A program made the translations under genes and the position numbers. 64,000 bases of DNA from Staphylococcus hsinchuensis (lineage in GTDB: Bacteria; Bacillota; Bacilli; Staphylococcales; Staphylococcaceae): NCBI RefSeq assembly GCF_038789205.1, contig NZ_CP128355.1, forward strand, positions 682,001 to 746,000. Direction: 5' to 3'. Each line of letters opens with the position of its first letter. Positions within the stretch are counted from its first letter, which is position 1. The notes under the pieces were generated by a model. The model saw only the letters and a list, made by a program, of their open reading frames with translations. It did not search any database and was not told the DNA's origin. Below, piece after piece: positions 38,438 to 47,402 of the stretch.

Positions 38438-41092
38438 ATGGGAGTAACGACAAGCGATAAACAGACAAATCAGTTTAATACGGACACAGTCTATTCTTAT
38501 ATTGATGAAGCTAAAAATGTCATCGTCCCTTTATCTCCCATTTCAATATTTGCAGCACGTAATCCGTGGTCTGGTTTAGAACATCAACGATTTGATGAAG
38601 TGGCTACGATGTTATGGAATGCACGTAACGTTGATATTTATCCTTCAGCAGCAATCATGTTAGAAGCTCAAGCACAAGGTGAAATTAATACCGAAATTGT
38701 TGAAGATTTAACAGAGCAGTGGTTAGCACAAGCGCAATTCACAATTCCTAAAAATGAGGCGGAACAATACGTTAGAAAAGCAATCACGTTAGAGTCTCCG
38801 TCAGTAACTCAAAAGGACCAACAACACATTGAAACTTTATTAAAGAAACGTTCAGATTTGAACGAAACACATCATATGAGGTATCAACAAAAGATTTTAG
38901 TAAGCCAATATTTGCGTGCCGAGAACGGCCAACCACTCAATAAAATAGTAGATTATCATGTAATTAAATGGTGTAAATTGTATTTGGATGATGCTCAAGC
39001 AGGCTGGACAATGCCAAATCGCGAGTGCGGGTTATTCTATGCATGGCGACATTTGGCACAACACGATCCTGCGTTGACGAAACAACAGCGCGACCGTATT
39101 AAACAGTTATCTGATAATCCACAAGAGGTTATCAAGATGACCCTCACACAACTTGATGTCCCTCAAGATAAAGTTCAAGGCTATTTCGAAAACCATCTCC
39201 TAGCCTTACCCGGATGGTCAGGTATGATGTTATGGCAAGAACAAAATAATAATAAAGAGTCCAAATTGATTGAGGATTATTTAGCACTACGTTTAGGGTT
39301 AGAATGGGTATTTGTAGCACCTAATTTACCTGTAGAACGCAATACAAATCAAGTGGTACCAGAGGTCGTGCAAGCGATTATAAAATGGGTGAACTGGAGT
39401 AATTTCTCAATAGATCAATGGTTCGAGCTTACAGAAGCACAGCAACGACAATATTTAGCGTTCAGCGCTCAATTTGATGACCATCAACGCCGTAAACTAT
39501 GGCTTGAAGCTTGGGAAATGACGTACAAACAACAATTGCAAGCACAAGTGGAGCCTGAAACTACAGATGAAGTTTCTCGTTCAGTAGAGCAATCATCTAT
39601 GAGCACCATCACACCTCAAGCGCAACTCGCTTTCTGTATCGACGTGCGTTCAGAACCATTTCGCCGCCAGATTGAAGCGGCTGGGCCATTCGAAACGATT
39701 GGGATAGCAGGTTTCTTTGGATTGCCTATTGAAAAGTGTGAACTCGATGCACCGCATACACATGCATCGTTACCCGTGATGAACGAACCGCAACATCGTA
39801 TTCAAGAATATACACACGAAAAACAACCGCACCTCTTTCAGCAACGTAAACATACTTTAGAGTCGGTCACGTATACGTTTAAGAAAATGAAACAAAATGT
39901 CTTACCGAGCTTACTCTTACCAGAATTGAGCGGTCCATGGTTAACGCTACAAATGTTATCACGTAGCTTTGTACCTGGACGCACTGGCACTTTAATTAGA
40001 AATTTCTATAAAAGGTGGCTACGTAAACCACAAGATACGGCATTAACACTCGAGCATCAGCCTCATCAACACGATGATGAGTTGCCAGTTGGATTTACTC
40101 AGCAAGAGCAGATTAATTATGCACAACAAACTTTAAAAATGATGGATCTAACACACGATTTTGCGCCACTCGTGGTGCTGTGTGGTCATGGTAGTCATAG
40201 TGCAAACAATCCCTATGCTGCCTCTTTAGATTGTGGTGCTTGTGGTGGTGCGGCAAGTGGCTTTAATGCGAAAGTACTGGCACAATTGTGTAATTTACCA
40301 GAAGTTCGCAAAGGTTTAGTTGACCACGGTATTGAGATTCCTGAAGGTACTGTGTTTGCGGCAGCTGAACATCATACTTCGGTTGACGATTTAGAATGGA
40401 TTTATTTACCAGATCTAACAGAACAAGCACAAACAGCATTTGAACAAATTCAACAAGCTTTACCTGATATTAGTAAGCGTGCAAATACGCAACGACTGGC
40501 ACAATTGCCGAACCATCATATAACAAAGAAAGATCCACTTAAAGAGGCCAACCGTCTCGCAAATGACTGGAGTGAAATTAGACCAGAATGGGGCCTTGCA
40601 AGGAATGCTGCATTTATTATTGGACAACGTAGTCTAACTGAAGGTACAGATCTTCAAGGACGCGTATTCTTGCATAACTATGATTGGGAGCAAGATTCAG
40701 ATGGTGCGTTACTGGCTAATATTATCGGAGGTCCTGCAACTGTTGCACAGTGGATTAACTTGCAATATTACGCTTCAACTGTGGCACCACATTATTACGG
40801 TAGTGGTAGTAAAACAACGCAAACAATTACTGCTGGTATTGGTGTAATGCAAGGTAATGCAAGTGATTTAATGACAGGTCTGCCTTGGCAATCAGTAATG
40901 AAAGGCGACGATAAAATGTATCACGCCCCAATAAGGTTGCTTATCGTGGTTGAAGCACCTCATTCATTTGTTAAACGTTTACTACAAGAAAATGAAGCAT
41001 TTGCTCAAAAGTTAAAAAATGGTTGGATTCAACTAGCAAGTATTGATGAAAATAAACAATGGCATGATTGGCCTGCTAACTCAGTTTCATAA
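38438..41092 (+). CDS. mpsB: MpsB / DabA (DUF2309), bicarbonate transporter catalytic subunit
   Basis: This 884-residue protein shows the DabA metal site: CIDVRSEPFRR (Cys, Asp) and CGHGSHSANNPYAASLDCGACGG (His, Cys). These resemble a beta-carbonic anhydrase zinc site. It would hydrate CO2 vectorially at the membrane, driven through MpsA. ATG 38438 follows AGAGGAGG and lies one base after the mpsA stop. An earlier in-frame start at 38363 would overlap mpsA by 74 bases and lacks a site. A terminator follows directly. Confidence 0.9.
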   Translation: MGVTTSDKQTNQFNTDTVYSYIDEAKNVIVPLSPISIFAARNPWSGLEHQRFDEVATMLWNARNVDIYPSAAIMLEAQAQGEINTEIVEDLTEQWLAQAQFTIPKNEAEQYVRKAITLESPSVTQKDQQHIETLLKKRSDLNETHHMRYQQKILVSQYLRAENGQPLNKIVDYHVIKWCKLYLDDAQAGWTMPNRECGLFYAWRHLAQHDPALTKQQRDRIKQLSDNPQEVIKMTLTQLDVPQDKVQGYFENHLLALPGWSGMMLWQEQNNNKESKLIEDYLALRLGLEWVFVAPNLPVERNTNQVVPEVVQAIIKWVNWSNFSIDQWFELTEAQQRQYLAFSAQFDDHQRRKLWLEAWEMTYKQQLQAQVEPETTDEVSRSVEQSSMSTITPQAQLAFCIDVRSEPFRRQIEAAGPFETIGIAGFFGLPIEKCELDAPHTHASLPVMNEPQHRIQEYTHEKQPHLFQQRKHTLESVTYTFKKMKQNVLPSLLLPELSGPWLTLQMLSRSFVPGRTGTLIRNFYKRWLRKPQDTALTLEHQPHQHDDELPVGFTQQEQINYAQQTLKMMDLTHDFAPLVVLCGHGSHSANNPYAASLDCGACGGAASGFNAKVLAQLCNLPEVRKGLVDHGIEIPEGTVFAAAEHHTSVDDLEWIYLPDLTEQAQTAFEQIQQALPDISKRANTQRLAQLPNHHITKKDPLKEANRLANDWSEIRPEWGLARNAAFIIGQRSLTEGTDLQGRVFLHNYDWEQDSDGALLANIIGGPATVAQWINLQYYASTVAPHYYGSGSKTTQTITAGIGVMQGNASDLMTGLPWQSVMKGDDKMYHAPIRLLIVVEAPHSFVKRLLQENEAFAQKLKNGWIQLASIDENKQWHDWPANSVS

Positions 41093-41144
41093 TGATGAGC
41101 ATAGGCCTTAACGATGAATATACTACAGATATAATGCGCAGTAA

Positions 41145-41186
41145 TAAGCCCATCAAAGATTAAAGAATCTTTGATGGGCTTAACTT
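41145..41186. terminator. terminator after mpsB, possibly bidirectional
   Basis: A 16-bp perfect stem (TAAGCCCATCAAAGAT and complement) with a 6-base loop. T-rich sequence is present on both sides, though neither tail is a long T-run. Confidence 0.85.
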
Positions 41187-41330
41187 ATATATCAATGTTT
41201 AAGCATATTTGCTCGCTTACCTAGGGGGGCGGGTCGAACTTCGGTCTCGACACGATAACGGTTGTATATAAGCGTCTCGCAAAATACTCAGTTCTTATAT
41301 GCTATTATTACAAAAAATAAGATGCATGCA
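41145..41330 (-). ncRNA. candidate minus-strand small RNA
   Basis: Between mpsB and the DUF2294 gene lies an unusually GC-rich patch. It includes a hairpin with a C(TTCG)G tetraloop (41233-41251) and, on the minus strand, the C-rich run GACCCGCCCCCCTAGG, ending at the strong hairpin 41145-41182. Staphylococcal regulatory RNAs often carry exposed C-rich motifs. No promoter could be fixed with confidence. Confidence 0.3.
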
Positions 41331-41471
41331 TTTTGTGTAATTGTAAATTATTGTACATTCCACTATGTCGTATTGAAATACAAAATGGTAAAATGATAAC
41401 GTTAGCTTGAAGCAGGCTATTTTCACAAAGAAGTTATTTTAAATTAAGGTTTTACAGGAGATGTATGACTA

Positions 41472-41840
41472 ATGAAAAAGACCAAAGGTACATATGAATC
41501 CGAGATTAGTAAGGCGATCACGCAATGGGAAAAAGACTACTTAGGGCGAGGTTCCCTATCTGTGAAGACCGATATTGTACGTGACATGATTATCGTCAAT
41601 TTACAAGGGATTTTAACGCAAGCCGAATACAAAGTATGCGAAACAAATGAAGGCTTATTAACGATTAAATGTACACGTTCAAAACTTGTAGAATCCGGGT
41701 TAGATGCATTATACGATATCATTGATTCCACTACAGGTGCTGAAGTCAAAAGTTTTCACACCGATTTAAGTTCGAGAACGGGTGAACGTGTGATGATATT
41801 TAAATTGACAGATGATTTAGCTAAACAATTGAATGACTAA
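41472..41840 (+). CDS. DUF2294 domain protein
   Basis: This 122-residue protein reads as a DUF2294 (PF10057-type) protein: SKAITQWEKDYLGRGSLSVKT, then DMIIVNLQGILTQAE and TGAEVKSFHTDLSSRTGERVMIF. Homologues are often encoded beside carbonic-anhydrase-like or DUF2309 genes, which fits mpsAB upstream, but the molecular role is unknown. No membrane segment or cofactor motif is visible. ACAGGAGATG precedes the ATG. Confidence 0.72.
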   Translation: MKKTKGTYESEISKAITQWEKDYLGRGSLSVKTDIVRDMIIVNLQGILTQAEYKVCETNEGLLTIKCTRSKLVESGLDALYDIIDSTTGAEVKSFHTDLSSRTGERVMIFKLTDDLAKQLND

Positions 41841-42015
41841 TGTGCATCATTATTGGATTAAAGGTTACACATTCATAATGGTTGAGTTTGTTTTCAAAAA
41901 TTGTAGATCGTCATAGGTCCTGTTTCAAAGATAAAACCGAAGTTGGATTTATTTTATAGTAAAATACTTTATTATAAAATAATCATGTAACAGCACGAGA
42001 AGGAGGAAACACAAT

Positions 42016-42894
42016 TTGAAACAAGTTCAAAACATCATAAATTCATTAATAGAACCTTTAACAAAACCAGAAACATATCAAACATTAATTTCAAATTTAA
42101 TTATGATAGTCATTTATATCATTGTTGCTTGGATCGTATTGTTTTTCGTCAATAAAGCAATTGCACAATTTTTCAAGATCCAAAACAAAGGTAGAAATGG
42201 TAATAAAAAACGTTCAAAAACATTAGTATCACTTATTCAAAATGTCGTATCATATGTGGTATGGTTTATAGTGTTAACTACAATTCTTAGCAAATTTGGT
42301 ATCAGCGTAGAAGGCATTATAGCCAGTGCAGGAGTTGTAGGATTAGCAGTCGGTTTCGGTGCACAAACGGTCGTTAAAGATGTCATTACTGGTTTCTTTA
42401 TCATTTTTGAAAATCAATTTGACGTTGGCGATTATGTTAAAATAAATAGCGGTGGGACAACTGTGGCAGAAGGTACTGTCACATCAATCGGTTTACGCTC
42501 AACACGCATCAAAACGGTAACCGGCGAATTAACGACTTTACCGAATGGTAGCATGGGTGAGATTACGAACTATTCAGTAACAAACGGGGAAGCACTAGTT
42601 GAAATTCCAGTTTCAATCGGTGAAGATATCGATTATGTTGAAGAGGTATTAAATGAACATTTTGAAGCATTACGTTCGAAATATTATTTATTTATTTCAA
42701 ACCCTAAAGTGCTTGGTATCAGTCGCATTACGCGTGACGAAATGATTGTAACGATATCAGCTGAAACGATTCCAGGAGAAGGTTTCGCGGCTGGACGTAT
42801 TTTAAGAAAAGAGATACTCAAACTATTTAAAGCGAAAGATGTAAAGGTACCTCAACCTGTTATGTTACAATATGATTCCAATCAACAACCTTAA
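42016..42894 (+). CDS. mscS: small-conductance mechanosensitive channel
   Basis: This 292-residue channel has N-terminal membrane helices, a pore helix with the Gly/Ala pattern GIIASAGVVGLAVGFGAQTVVKD, and a cytoplasmic beta domain (QFDVGDYVKI, PNGSMGEITNYS). It opens on hypoosmotic shock. The start is TTG 42016, seven bases after AGGAGG. It is first in a group with DUF951 and ychF, the order I recall in S. aureus and Bacillus. Confidence 0.92.
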   Translation: MKQVQNIINSLIEPLTKPETYQTLISNLIMIVIYIIVAWIVLFFVNKAIAQFFKIQNKGRNGNKKRSKTLVSLIQNVVSYVVWFIVLTTILSKFGISVEGIIASAGVVGLAVGFGAQTVVKDVITGFFIIFENQFDVGDYVKINSGGTTVAEGTVTSIGLRSTRIKTVTGELTTLPNGSMGEITNYSVTNGEALVEIPVSIGEDIDYVEEVLNEHFEALRSKYYLFISNPKVLGISRITRDEMIVTISAETIPGEGFAAGRILRKEILKLFKAKDVKVPQPVMLQYDSNQQP

Positions 42895-42920
42895 TACTAT
42901 ACACTTCGGAGGTGTGAGAC

Positions 42921-43136
42921 ATTACATCAGAATACGGTTTAAATGATATTGTAGAGATGAAGAAGCAACACGCTTGTGGGACGAATCGCTTTAAGATTAT
43001 TCGTTTAGGTGCAGATATCCGAATCAAATGTGAAAATTGTCACCGTAGCATCATGCTTCCGAGACAAACTTTCAATAAAAAACTAAAAAAAATAATAGTA
43101 TCTCAACAAGATACTGATAATAAGGAGAATGACTAA
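42921..43136 (+). CDS. DUF951 protein with ATT start codon
   Basis: A 71-residue reading frame begins ITSEYGLNDIVEMKK when read from ATT 42921, seven bases after GGAGGT. An in-frame TGA at 42915 excludes any earlier start, and the next ATG would delete the conserved opening. HACGTNRFKI and KCENCHRS give a small zinc-ribbon-like cysteine set. The family (YyzM/DUF951) sits before ychF in many Firmicutes. Its stop touches the ychF ATG (TAAATG). Its function is unknown. Confidence 0.8.
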   Translation: MTSEYGLNDIVEMKKQHACGTNRFKIIRLGADIRIKCENCHRSIMLPRQTFNKKLKKIIVSQQDTDNKEND

Positions 43137-44234
43137 ATGGCTTTAACAGCAGGTATTGTCGGCTTACCTAACGTAGGTAAGTCTACGCTATTCAATGCAA
43201 TCACTAAAGCGGGTGCGCTCGCTGCGAACTATCCATTCGCGACGATAGATCCGAACGTCGGCATTGTAGAAGTGCCAGATCATAGATTAAATGTATTAAC
43301 AGAAATGGTAGAACCTAAGAAAACAGTACCAACAACATTCGAATTTACAGATATTGCAGGTATTGTAAAGGGTGCATCAAAAGGTGAAGGATTAGGTAAC
43401 AAGTTCTTATCACATATCCGTGAAGTTGATGCGATTTGCCAAGTAGTACGTGCATTTGATGATGATAATGTTACACACGTATCAGGTCGTGTAGATCCAG
43501 TCGACGATATCGAAGTTATCAACATGGAATTAGTACTCGCTGATTTAGAATCTGTAGAAAAACGTTTACCTAAAATTGAAAAAATGGCGAGACAAAAAGA
43601 TAAAGATGCGATTAATGAGCAACGCATTTTATCAAGAATTAAAGAAGCATTAGAGGAAGGTACGCCTGTAAGAGGATTAGAGTTTACTGAAGAAGACCAA
43701 AAATATGTAAACCAAGCCCACTTATTAACTTCTAAAGAAATGTTATACATTGCGAATGTTGGCGAAGATGAAATTAATGACGAAGACAATGACAAAGTTA
43801 AAGCTATTCGTGAATATGCAAGCAAAGAAGATTCAGAAGTCATCGTAATTAGTGCGAAGATTGAAGAAGAAATCGCAACTTTAGATGATGAAGATAAAGA
43901 AATGTTCCTAGAAGATTTAGGCATTGAAGAACCTGGTTTAGATCGCTTAATCAAAACAACTTACGATTTATTAGGTTTAGCGACATACTTCACAGCAGGT
44001 GTTGAAGAAGTGCGTGCATGGACATTTATTAAAGGAATGACTGCGCCACAATGTGCGGGAATCATCCATACTGACTTTGAACGCGGATTTATTCGTGCCG
44101 AAGTAACGAGCTATGATGACTACGTTGAATATAATGGTGAAAATGGAGCCAAAGAAGCGGGTAAACAACGCTTAGAAGGTAAAGAATACATCATGAAAGA
44201 TGGCGACGTCGTTCATTTCAGATTTAACGTTTAA
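43137..44234 (+). CDS. ychF: redox-regulated ATPase YchF (Obg family)
   Basis: This 365-residue P-loop protein has GLPNVGKSTLFNA, the DIAGIVKGASKGEGLGN switch and NVGEDE. The NxxE variant of the usual NKxD guanine-recognition motif explains its preference for ATP. A C-terminal TGS domain ends in DGDVVHFRFNV. YchF/OLA1 binds ribosomes and influences oxidative and translational stress responses. It is coupled to DUF951 and ends at a bidirectional terminator. Confidence 0.96.
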   Translation: MALTAGIVGLPNVGKSTLFNAITKAGALAANYPFATIDPNVGIVEVPDHRLNVLTEMVEPKKTVPTTFEFTDIAGIVKGASKGEGLGNKFLSHIREVDAICQVVRAFDDDNVTHVSGRVDPVDDIEVINMELVLADLESVEKRLPKIEKMARQKDKDAINEQRILSRIKEALEEGTPVRGLEFTEEDQKYVNQAHLLTSKEMLYIANVGEDEINDEDNDKVKAIREYASKEDSEVIVISAKIEEEIATLDDEDKEMFLEDLGIEEPGLDRLIKTTYDLLGLATYFTAGVEEVRAWTFIKGMTAPQCAGIIHTDFERGFIRAEVTSYDDYVEYNGENGAKEAGKQRLEGKEYIMKDGDVVHFRFNV

Positions 44235-44249
44235 AGTAGAATATAATAA

Positions 44250-44287
44250 AGAGCCCTTACAGAAAATAATTTCTGTAAGGGCTTATA
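44250..44287. terminator. bidirectional terminator between ychF and the lysozyme gene
   Basis: AGCCCTTACAGAAA / TTTCTGTAAGGGCT stem with a 4-base loop. Confidence 0.9.
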
Positions 44288-44295
44288 ATATTTTA

Positions 44296-45084
44296 TTAAG
44301 AAGTAAACCAATCAGTGTTTACGTTTGGACCAGTGTAGTTAGCGTCTACATCTTGGTTAAGTTCTGGTGAATGATATTTACTTGTGTATTGCCATAAGAC
44401 ATGTTCACGTGTTGGGCGATCTGGGTTGTAATTAGCTAACCAGAAACCATCATAATCACTAACTGTTTGTGTAAGGTTTTGACGCATGAAGTTTTCATAA
44501 GAATATAATAAGACTTTTTTATCTCCAGCTAAACCTTTCATTTCGTCATACCAAGCAGAAGTACTTTCGTTTACGCCACCGCTTGTGACATTATTTTGTT
44601 CGAAATCATTAACGTAGAAGCTTGCTTTAGGTGCACGGTTATATAAGATACGTGCTTCGTTACGTGCATCTTGCGGGTTTGTGTACATACTATAAGAATA
44701 AACACCGAATTTCATACCATATTGATCTAATAAAGCTGAGTTATGTGCAAGTGCTGCATCAACTTTTGCTGAACCGTATTGCGCACGGATAATAATAAAG
44801 TCATAGTTTTCTTTTAATTCTTTGACTTGTTGTGCAGTGAGCTGGCCTTGCCATTCAGATATGTCTAACACACGGTCACCATTTGCTGTTGTACCAGCTT
44901 CAGATTTAAGTTGAGGTGATTTTGTCTTAGCTTCGGGATGTTTTTTAACATATTGTTGGTAACCATATCCCATTGTACCTTTTTCACTCGTTGATTCTTC
45001 AGCGGCATTGGCATTATGTATCGTCAAAGATGATATGAATAACACACTCATAGAGACGAGGCTTTTCTTAAAAGTAGAAACCAT
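44296..45084 (-). CDS. secreted GH25 lysozyme-like muramidase
   Basis: This 262-residue protein has a signal peptide ending near NANA-AEE (residues 25-28), a short linker, then a GH25 fold. VLDISEWQGQ and FYVNDFEQN carry the expected catalytic acids; YGMKFGVYSY and FWLANYNPDRP are typical strands. It would cut the beta-1,4 bond after N-acetylmuramic acid. There is no SH3b, LysM or LPXTG, so it is probably released. It differs from the amidase-type autolysins common in staphylococci. Confidence 0.85.
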   Translation of the reverse strand: MVSTFKKSLVSMSVLFISSLTIHNANAAEESTSEKGTMGYGYQQYVKKHPEAKTKSPQLKSEAGTTANGDRVLDISEWQGQLTAQQVKELKENYDFIIIRAQYGSAKVDAALAHNSALLDQYGMKFGVYSYSMYTNPQDARNEARILYNRAPKASFYVNDFEQNNVTSGGVNESTSAWYDEMKGLAGDKKVLLYSYENFMRQNLTQTVSDYDGFWLANYNPDRPTREHVLWQYTSKYHSPELNQDVDANYTGPNVNTDWFTS

Positions 45085-45344
45085 TACTTACTCCTTTGTT
45101 TATATATCATTTTGAAAGTATTTGGTGTATTTGAGTAAAATTAAATTTAGTTCAATACACCTAACTCGTATCCTATAAGAAATCAAATTTTTTATCAAGT
45201 ACAGTGTAAAAAAGAATAAATACGATTTGAAATAATGTTGTTTTCAGTTTAATAATTAAAGTTATTTTAAATTTTTATCTATATTAATGGGGGTTAATGC
45301 TGGTAGAACGCGGTGTGAGAGAGCCGAAATTTAAATATTTGCAG

Positions 45345-45360
45345 TGTTTCATATGAAACA
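45345..45360. promoter_or_regulatory. parS-like perfect palindrome
   Basis: TGTTTCATATGAAACA is a perfect 16-base palindrome. It equals the parS consensus TGTTTCACGTGAAACA except for the two central bases. It lies upstream of rpsF. Confidence 0.35.
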
Positions 45361-45391
45361 ACTGGAAAATAGTTGCTGTTTTGAAAATCCA

Positions 45392-45420
45392 TTGTAAATT
45401 GTAAAGGTCTATGCTATAAT
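45392..45420 (+). promoter_or_regulatory. rpsF operon promoter
   Basis: TTGTAA and TATAAT with 17-base spacing. The resulting leader of about 80 bases contains GATGAGCCGTATAG near the ribosome site. The CCG is reminiscent of S6:S18-binding rpsF leaders, but I cannot confirm the fold. Confidence 0.6.
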
Positions 45421-45506
45421 TCTTGGATGTGAGTAATGAAAATTATTCCTTGCTTATCACATTGAGATGATGAGCCGTATAGACCACAAGGAGGTGCAAT
45501 TATAAA

Positions 45507-45812
45507 ATGAGAACATATGAAGTGATGTACATCGTTCGTCCAAATATGGAAGAAGATGCTAAAAAAGCATTAGTTGAACGTTTCAACGGCATCCTAGCTT
45601 CACACGGTTCAGAAGTTTTAGAAGAAAAAGACTGGGGTAAACGCCGTCTTGCTTATGAAATTGAAGACTTCACTGAAGGTTACTACAACATCGTACGTAT
45701 CCAAACAAGTGACAATGAAGCTACTGATGAATTCCAACGTTTAGCTAAGATCAACGACGATATTCTTCGTTATATCGTTATTCGTGAAGACGAAGATAAA
45801 ACAAGAAAATAG
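45507..45812 (+). CDS. rpsF: 30S ribosomal protein S6
   Basis: This 101-residue protein has the S6 opening [17 protein letters not shown] and the [19 protein letters not shown] core that binds S18. CAAGGAGGTG precedes it. It leads the conserved rpsF-ssb-rpsR operon. Confidence 0.97.
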   Translation: MRTYEVMYIVRPNMEEDAKKALVERFNGILASHGSEVLEEKDWGKRRLAYEIEDFTEGYYNIVRIQTSDNEATDEFQRLAKINDDILRYIVIREDEDKTRK

Positions 45813-45830
45813 TAATTGGGGGTCATTTTT

Positions 45831-46346
45831 ATGATAAATAGAGTTGTTTTAGTCGGTCGTTTAACAAAGGATCCAGAATATAGAACAACACCCTCAGGCG
45901 TGAGTGTTGCGACTTTTACCCTTGCGGTAAATCGTACGTTTACAAATGCGCAAGGGGAACGCGAAGCTGATTTCATTAACTGTGTCGTTTTTAGAAAGCA
46001 AGCAGAAAATGTAAATAACTATTTATTCAAAGGTAGTTTAGCAGGCGTCGATGGTCGCATCCAATCACGTAGTTATGAAAATCAAGAAGGTCGTCGTATT
46101 TTTGTCACTGAAGTTGTTTGTGATAGTGTTCAATTCCTTGAACCTAAAAATCAAAACCAACGCCATTCACAAGATGGAAACAACAATTTCCAAGACTTTG
46201 GACAAGGCTTTGGCGGACAACAATCAGGTCAAAATGCTTCTTATCAAAACAATAACAATTCATCTAACCAAAATAATCAATCAGACAACCCATTTGCGAA
46301 TGCAAACGGTCCGATTGATATTAGTGATGATGACTTACCATTCTAA
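45831..46346 (+). CDS. ssb: single-stranded DNA-binding protein
   Basis: This 171-residue protein has an N-terminal OB fold ([16 protein letters not shown]), a Gln/Asn/Gly-rich linker and the C-terminal acidic tip ISDDDLPF that recruits repair partners. ATG 45831 is chosen over TTG 45816 because GGGGG (45818-45822) serves as its ribosome site. It binds ssDNA as a tetramer. Confidence 0.97.
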   Translation: MINRVVLVGRLTKDPEYRTTPSGVSVATFTLAVNRTFTNAQGEREADFINCVVFRKQAENVNNYLFKGSLAGVDGRIQSRSYENQEGRRIFVTEVVCDSVQFLEPKNQNQRHSQDGNNNFQDFGQGFGGQQSGQNASYQNNNNSSNQNNQSDNPFANANGPIDISDDDLPF

Positions 46347-46468
46347 GCTACAGACATGAATACTTATGTGTAGTTTGTAGAATATTAAGCAGATTAAATG
46401 AAACATTATCAAAGCGATAATGTATATGAACGTAATAGAAAAATAATTTAAAAGGGAGGCAGTTAATC

Positions 46469-46711
46469 ATGGCAGGTGGACCAAGAAGAGGCGGACGTCG
46501 CCGTAAAAAAGTTTGCTACTTCACAGCAAACGGAATCACACACATCGATTATAAAGACACTGAGTTATTAAAACGTTTTATCTCAGAACGCGGTAAGATT
46601 TTACCACGTCGTGTAACTGGTACTTCAGCTAAATATCAACGTATGTTAACTTTAGCTATCAAACGTGCTCGTCACATGGCATTATTACCATATGTTAAAG
46701 AAGATCAATAA
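46469..46711 (+). CDS. rpsR: 30S ribosomal protein S18
   Basis: This 80-residue basic protein contains [23 protein letters not shown] and RHMALLPYV, the S18 signatures. AAAGGGAGG precedes it. The single cysteine near residue 15 leaves no complete zinc site, as in many Firmicutes copies. Confidence 0.97.
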   Translation: MAGGPRRGGRRRKKVCYFTANGITHIDYKDTELLKRFISERGKILPRRVTGTSAKYQRMLTLAIKRARHMALLPYVKEDQ

Positions 46712-46728
46712 GATATATTGGTCTATAG

Positions 46729-46766
46729 AACACCCTATAAGCATTTGCTTGTGGGGTGTTTTTTAA
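46729..46766 (+). terminator. rpsF-ssb-rpsR terminator
   Basis: AACACCC...GGGTGTT with inner TAAGC / GCTTG pairing, followed by six T. Confidence 0.9.
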
Positions 46767-46946
46767 TATGTAGTTACAGAAGTTATAAAAATAAATCCTC
46801 CTCATATAATTGTTATAAAATTTCGGAGGCTAGGTAAAACTGTTATAAAAGTATATTGAAATTAAAATAACTAAGGTATATAATATTGTTTATACACGAA
46901 ATAAATAAATTTGATTAATTATTTTATATAAAATAGAGGTGAAGAA

Positions 46947-47123
46947 ATGAGCATCAAAGAGTACATACAACAAACCAAAGAGAATTTATTAAAAATGGAG
47001 TTAAAATCAAAAAGTTTTGTAATAATGGTTATATCTATAATTTTATTGAGTATGATATTTACACCTCTTATAGGCATACCCGCAGGCTTATTTATCGGGT
47101 CATATGTGCAGTCAAATTCTTAA
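46947..47123 (+). CDS. small membrane protein (58 aa)
   Basis: This 58-residue frame starts at ATG 46947, seven bases after AGAGGTG. A charged helix (about residues 1-22: MSIKEYIQQTKENLLKMELK) leads into hydrophobic sequence of about 30 residues that may form one or two membrane passes. It has its own terminator. No family is recognised. Confidence 0.65.
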   Translation: MSIKEYIQQTKENLLKMELKSKSFVIMVISIILLSMIFTPLIGIPAGLFIGSYVQSNS

Positions 47124-47139
47124 ATACTTTTTCTAAATC

Positions 47140-47177
47140 AACTGATAGTGTCTTGTTAAAGGCGCTATCAGTTTTTG
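47140..47177 (+). terminator. terminator after the 58-aa membrane protein
   Basis: AACTGATAG / CTATCAGTT stem with a T-run. Confidence 0.82.
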
Positions 47178-47402
47178 TTTGAAGAAATTTATTAAATACT
47201 ATAGAAATGTATCTAATTGAGTTATTCAAATCATTGGTAATAATAATTAAACTAATAATAAGAGGGAATGAAAAATAATATTATAAGTTTAACTAAGTGT
47301 AAAAAATATAAATTATTGTAAAAAATCTATATAGTAATTGCTTTGCTTAATATGTATGATACGCTTTTATTAGAAAAAGTATATTAATAAAGGGGTATAA
47401 AA

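Noticed and set aside
36907..41092. mpsAB read as part of a respiratory complex I or Mrp antiporter
   Set aside because: Only the NuoL/MrpA-like subunit is present and it is coupled to a DUF2309 gene, the MpsAB/DabAB arrangement.
43280..43954. Long minus-strand open frame (224 codons) opposite ychF
   Set aside because: It lies wholly inside a highly conserved gene, has no ribosome site, and its Ser-rich composition is what the antisense of AT-rich codons gives.
46051..46359. Second frame inside ssb
   Set aside because: Out-of-frame translation of the Gln/Asn-rich linker; no start signal.
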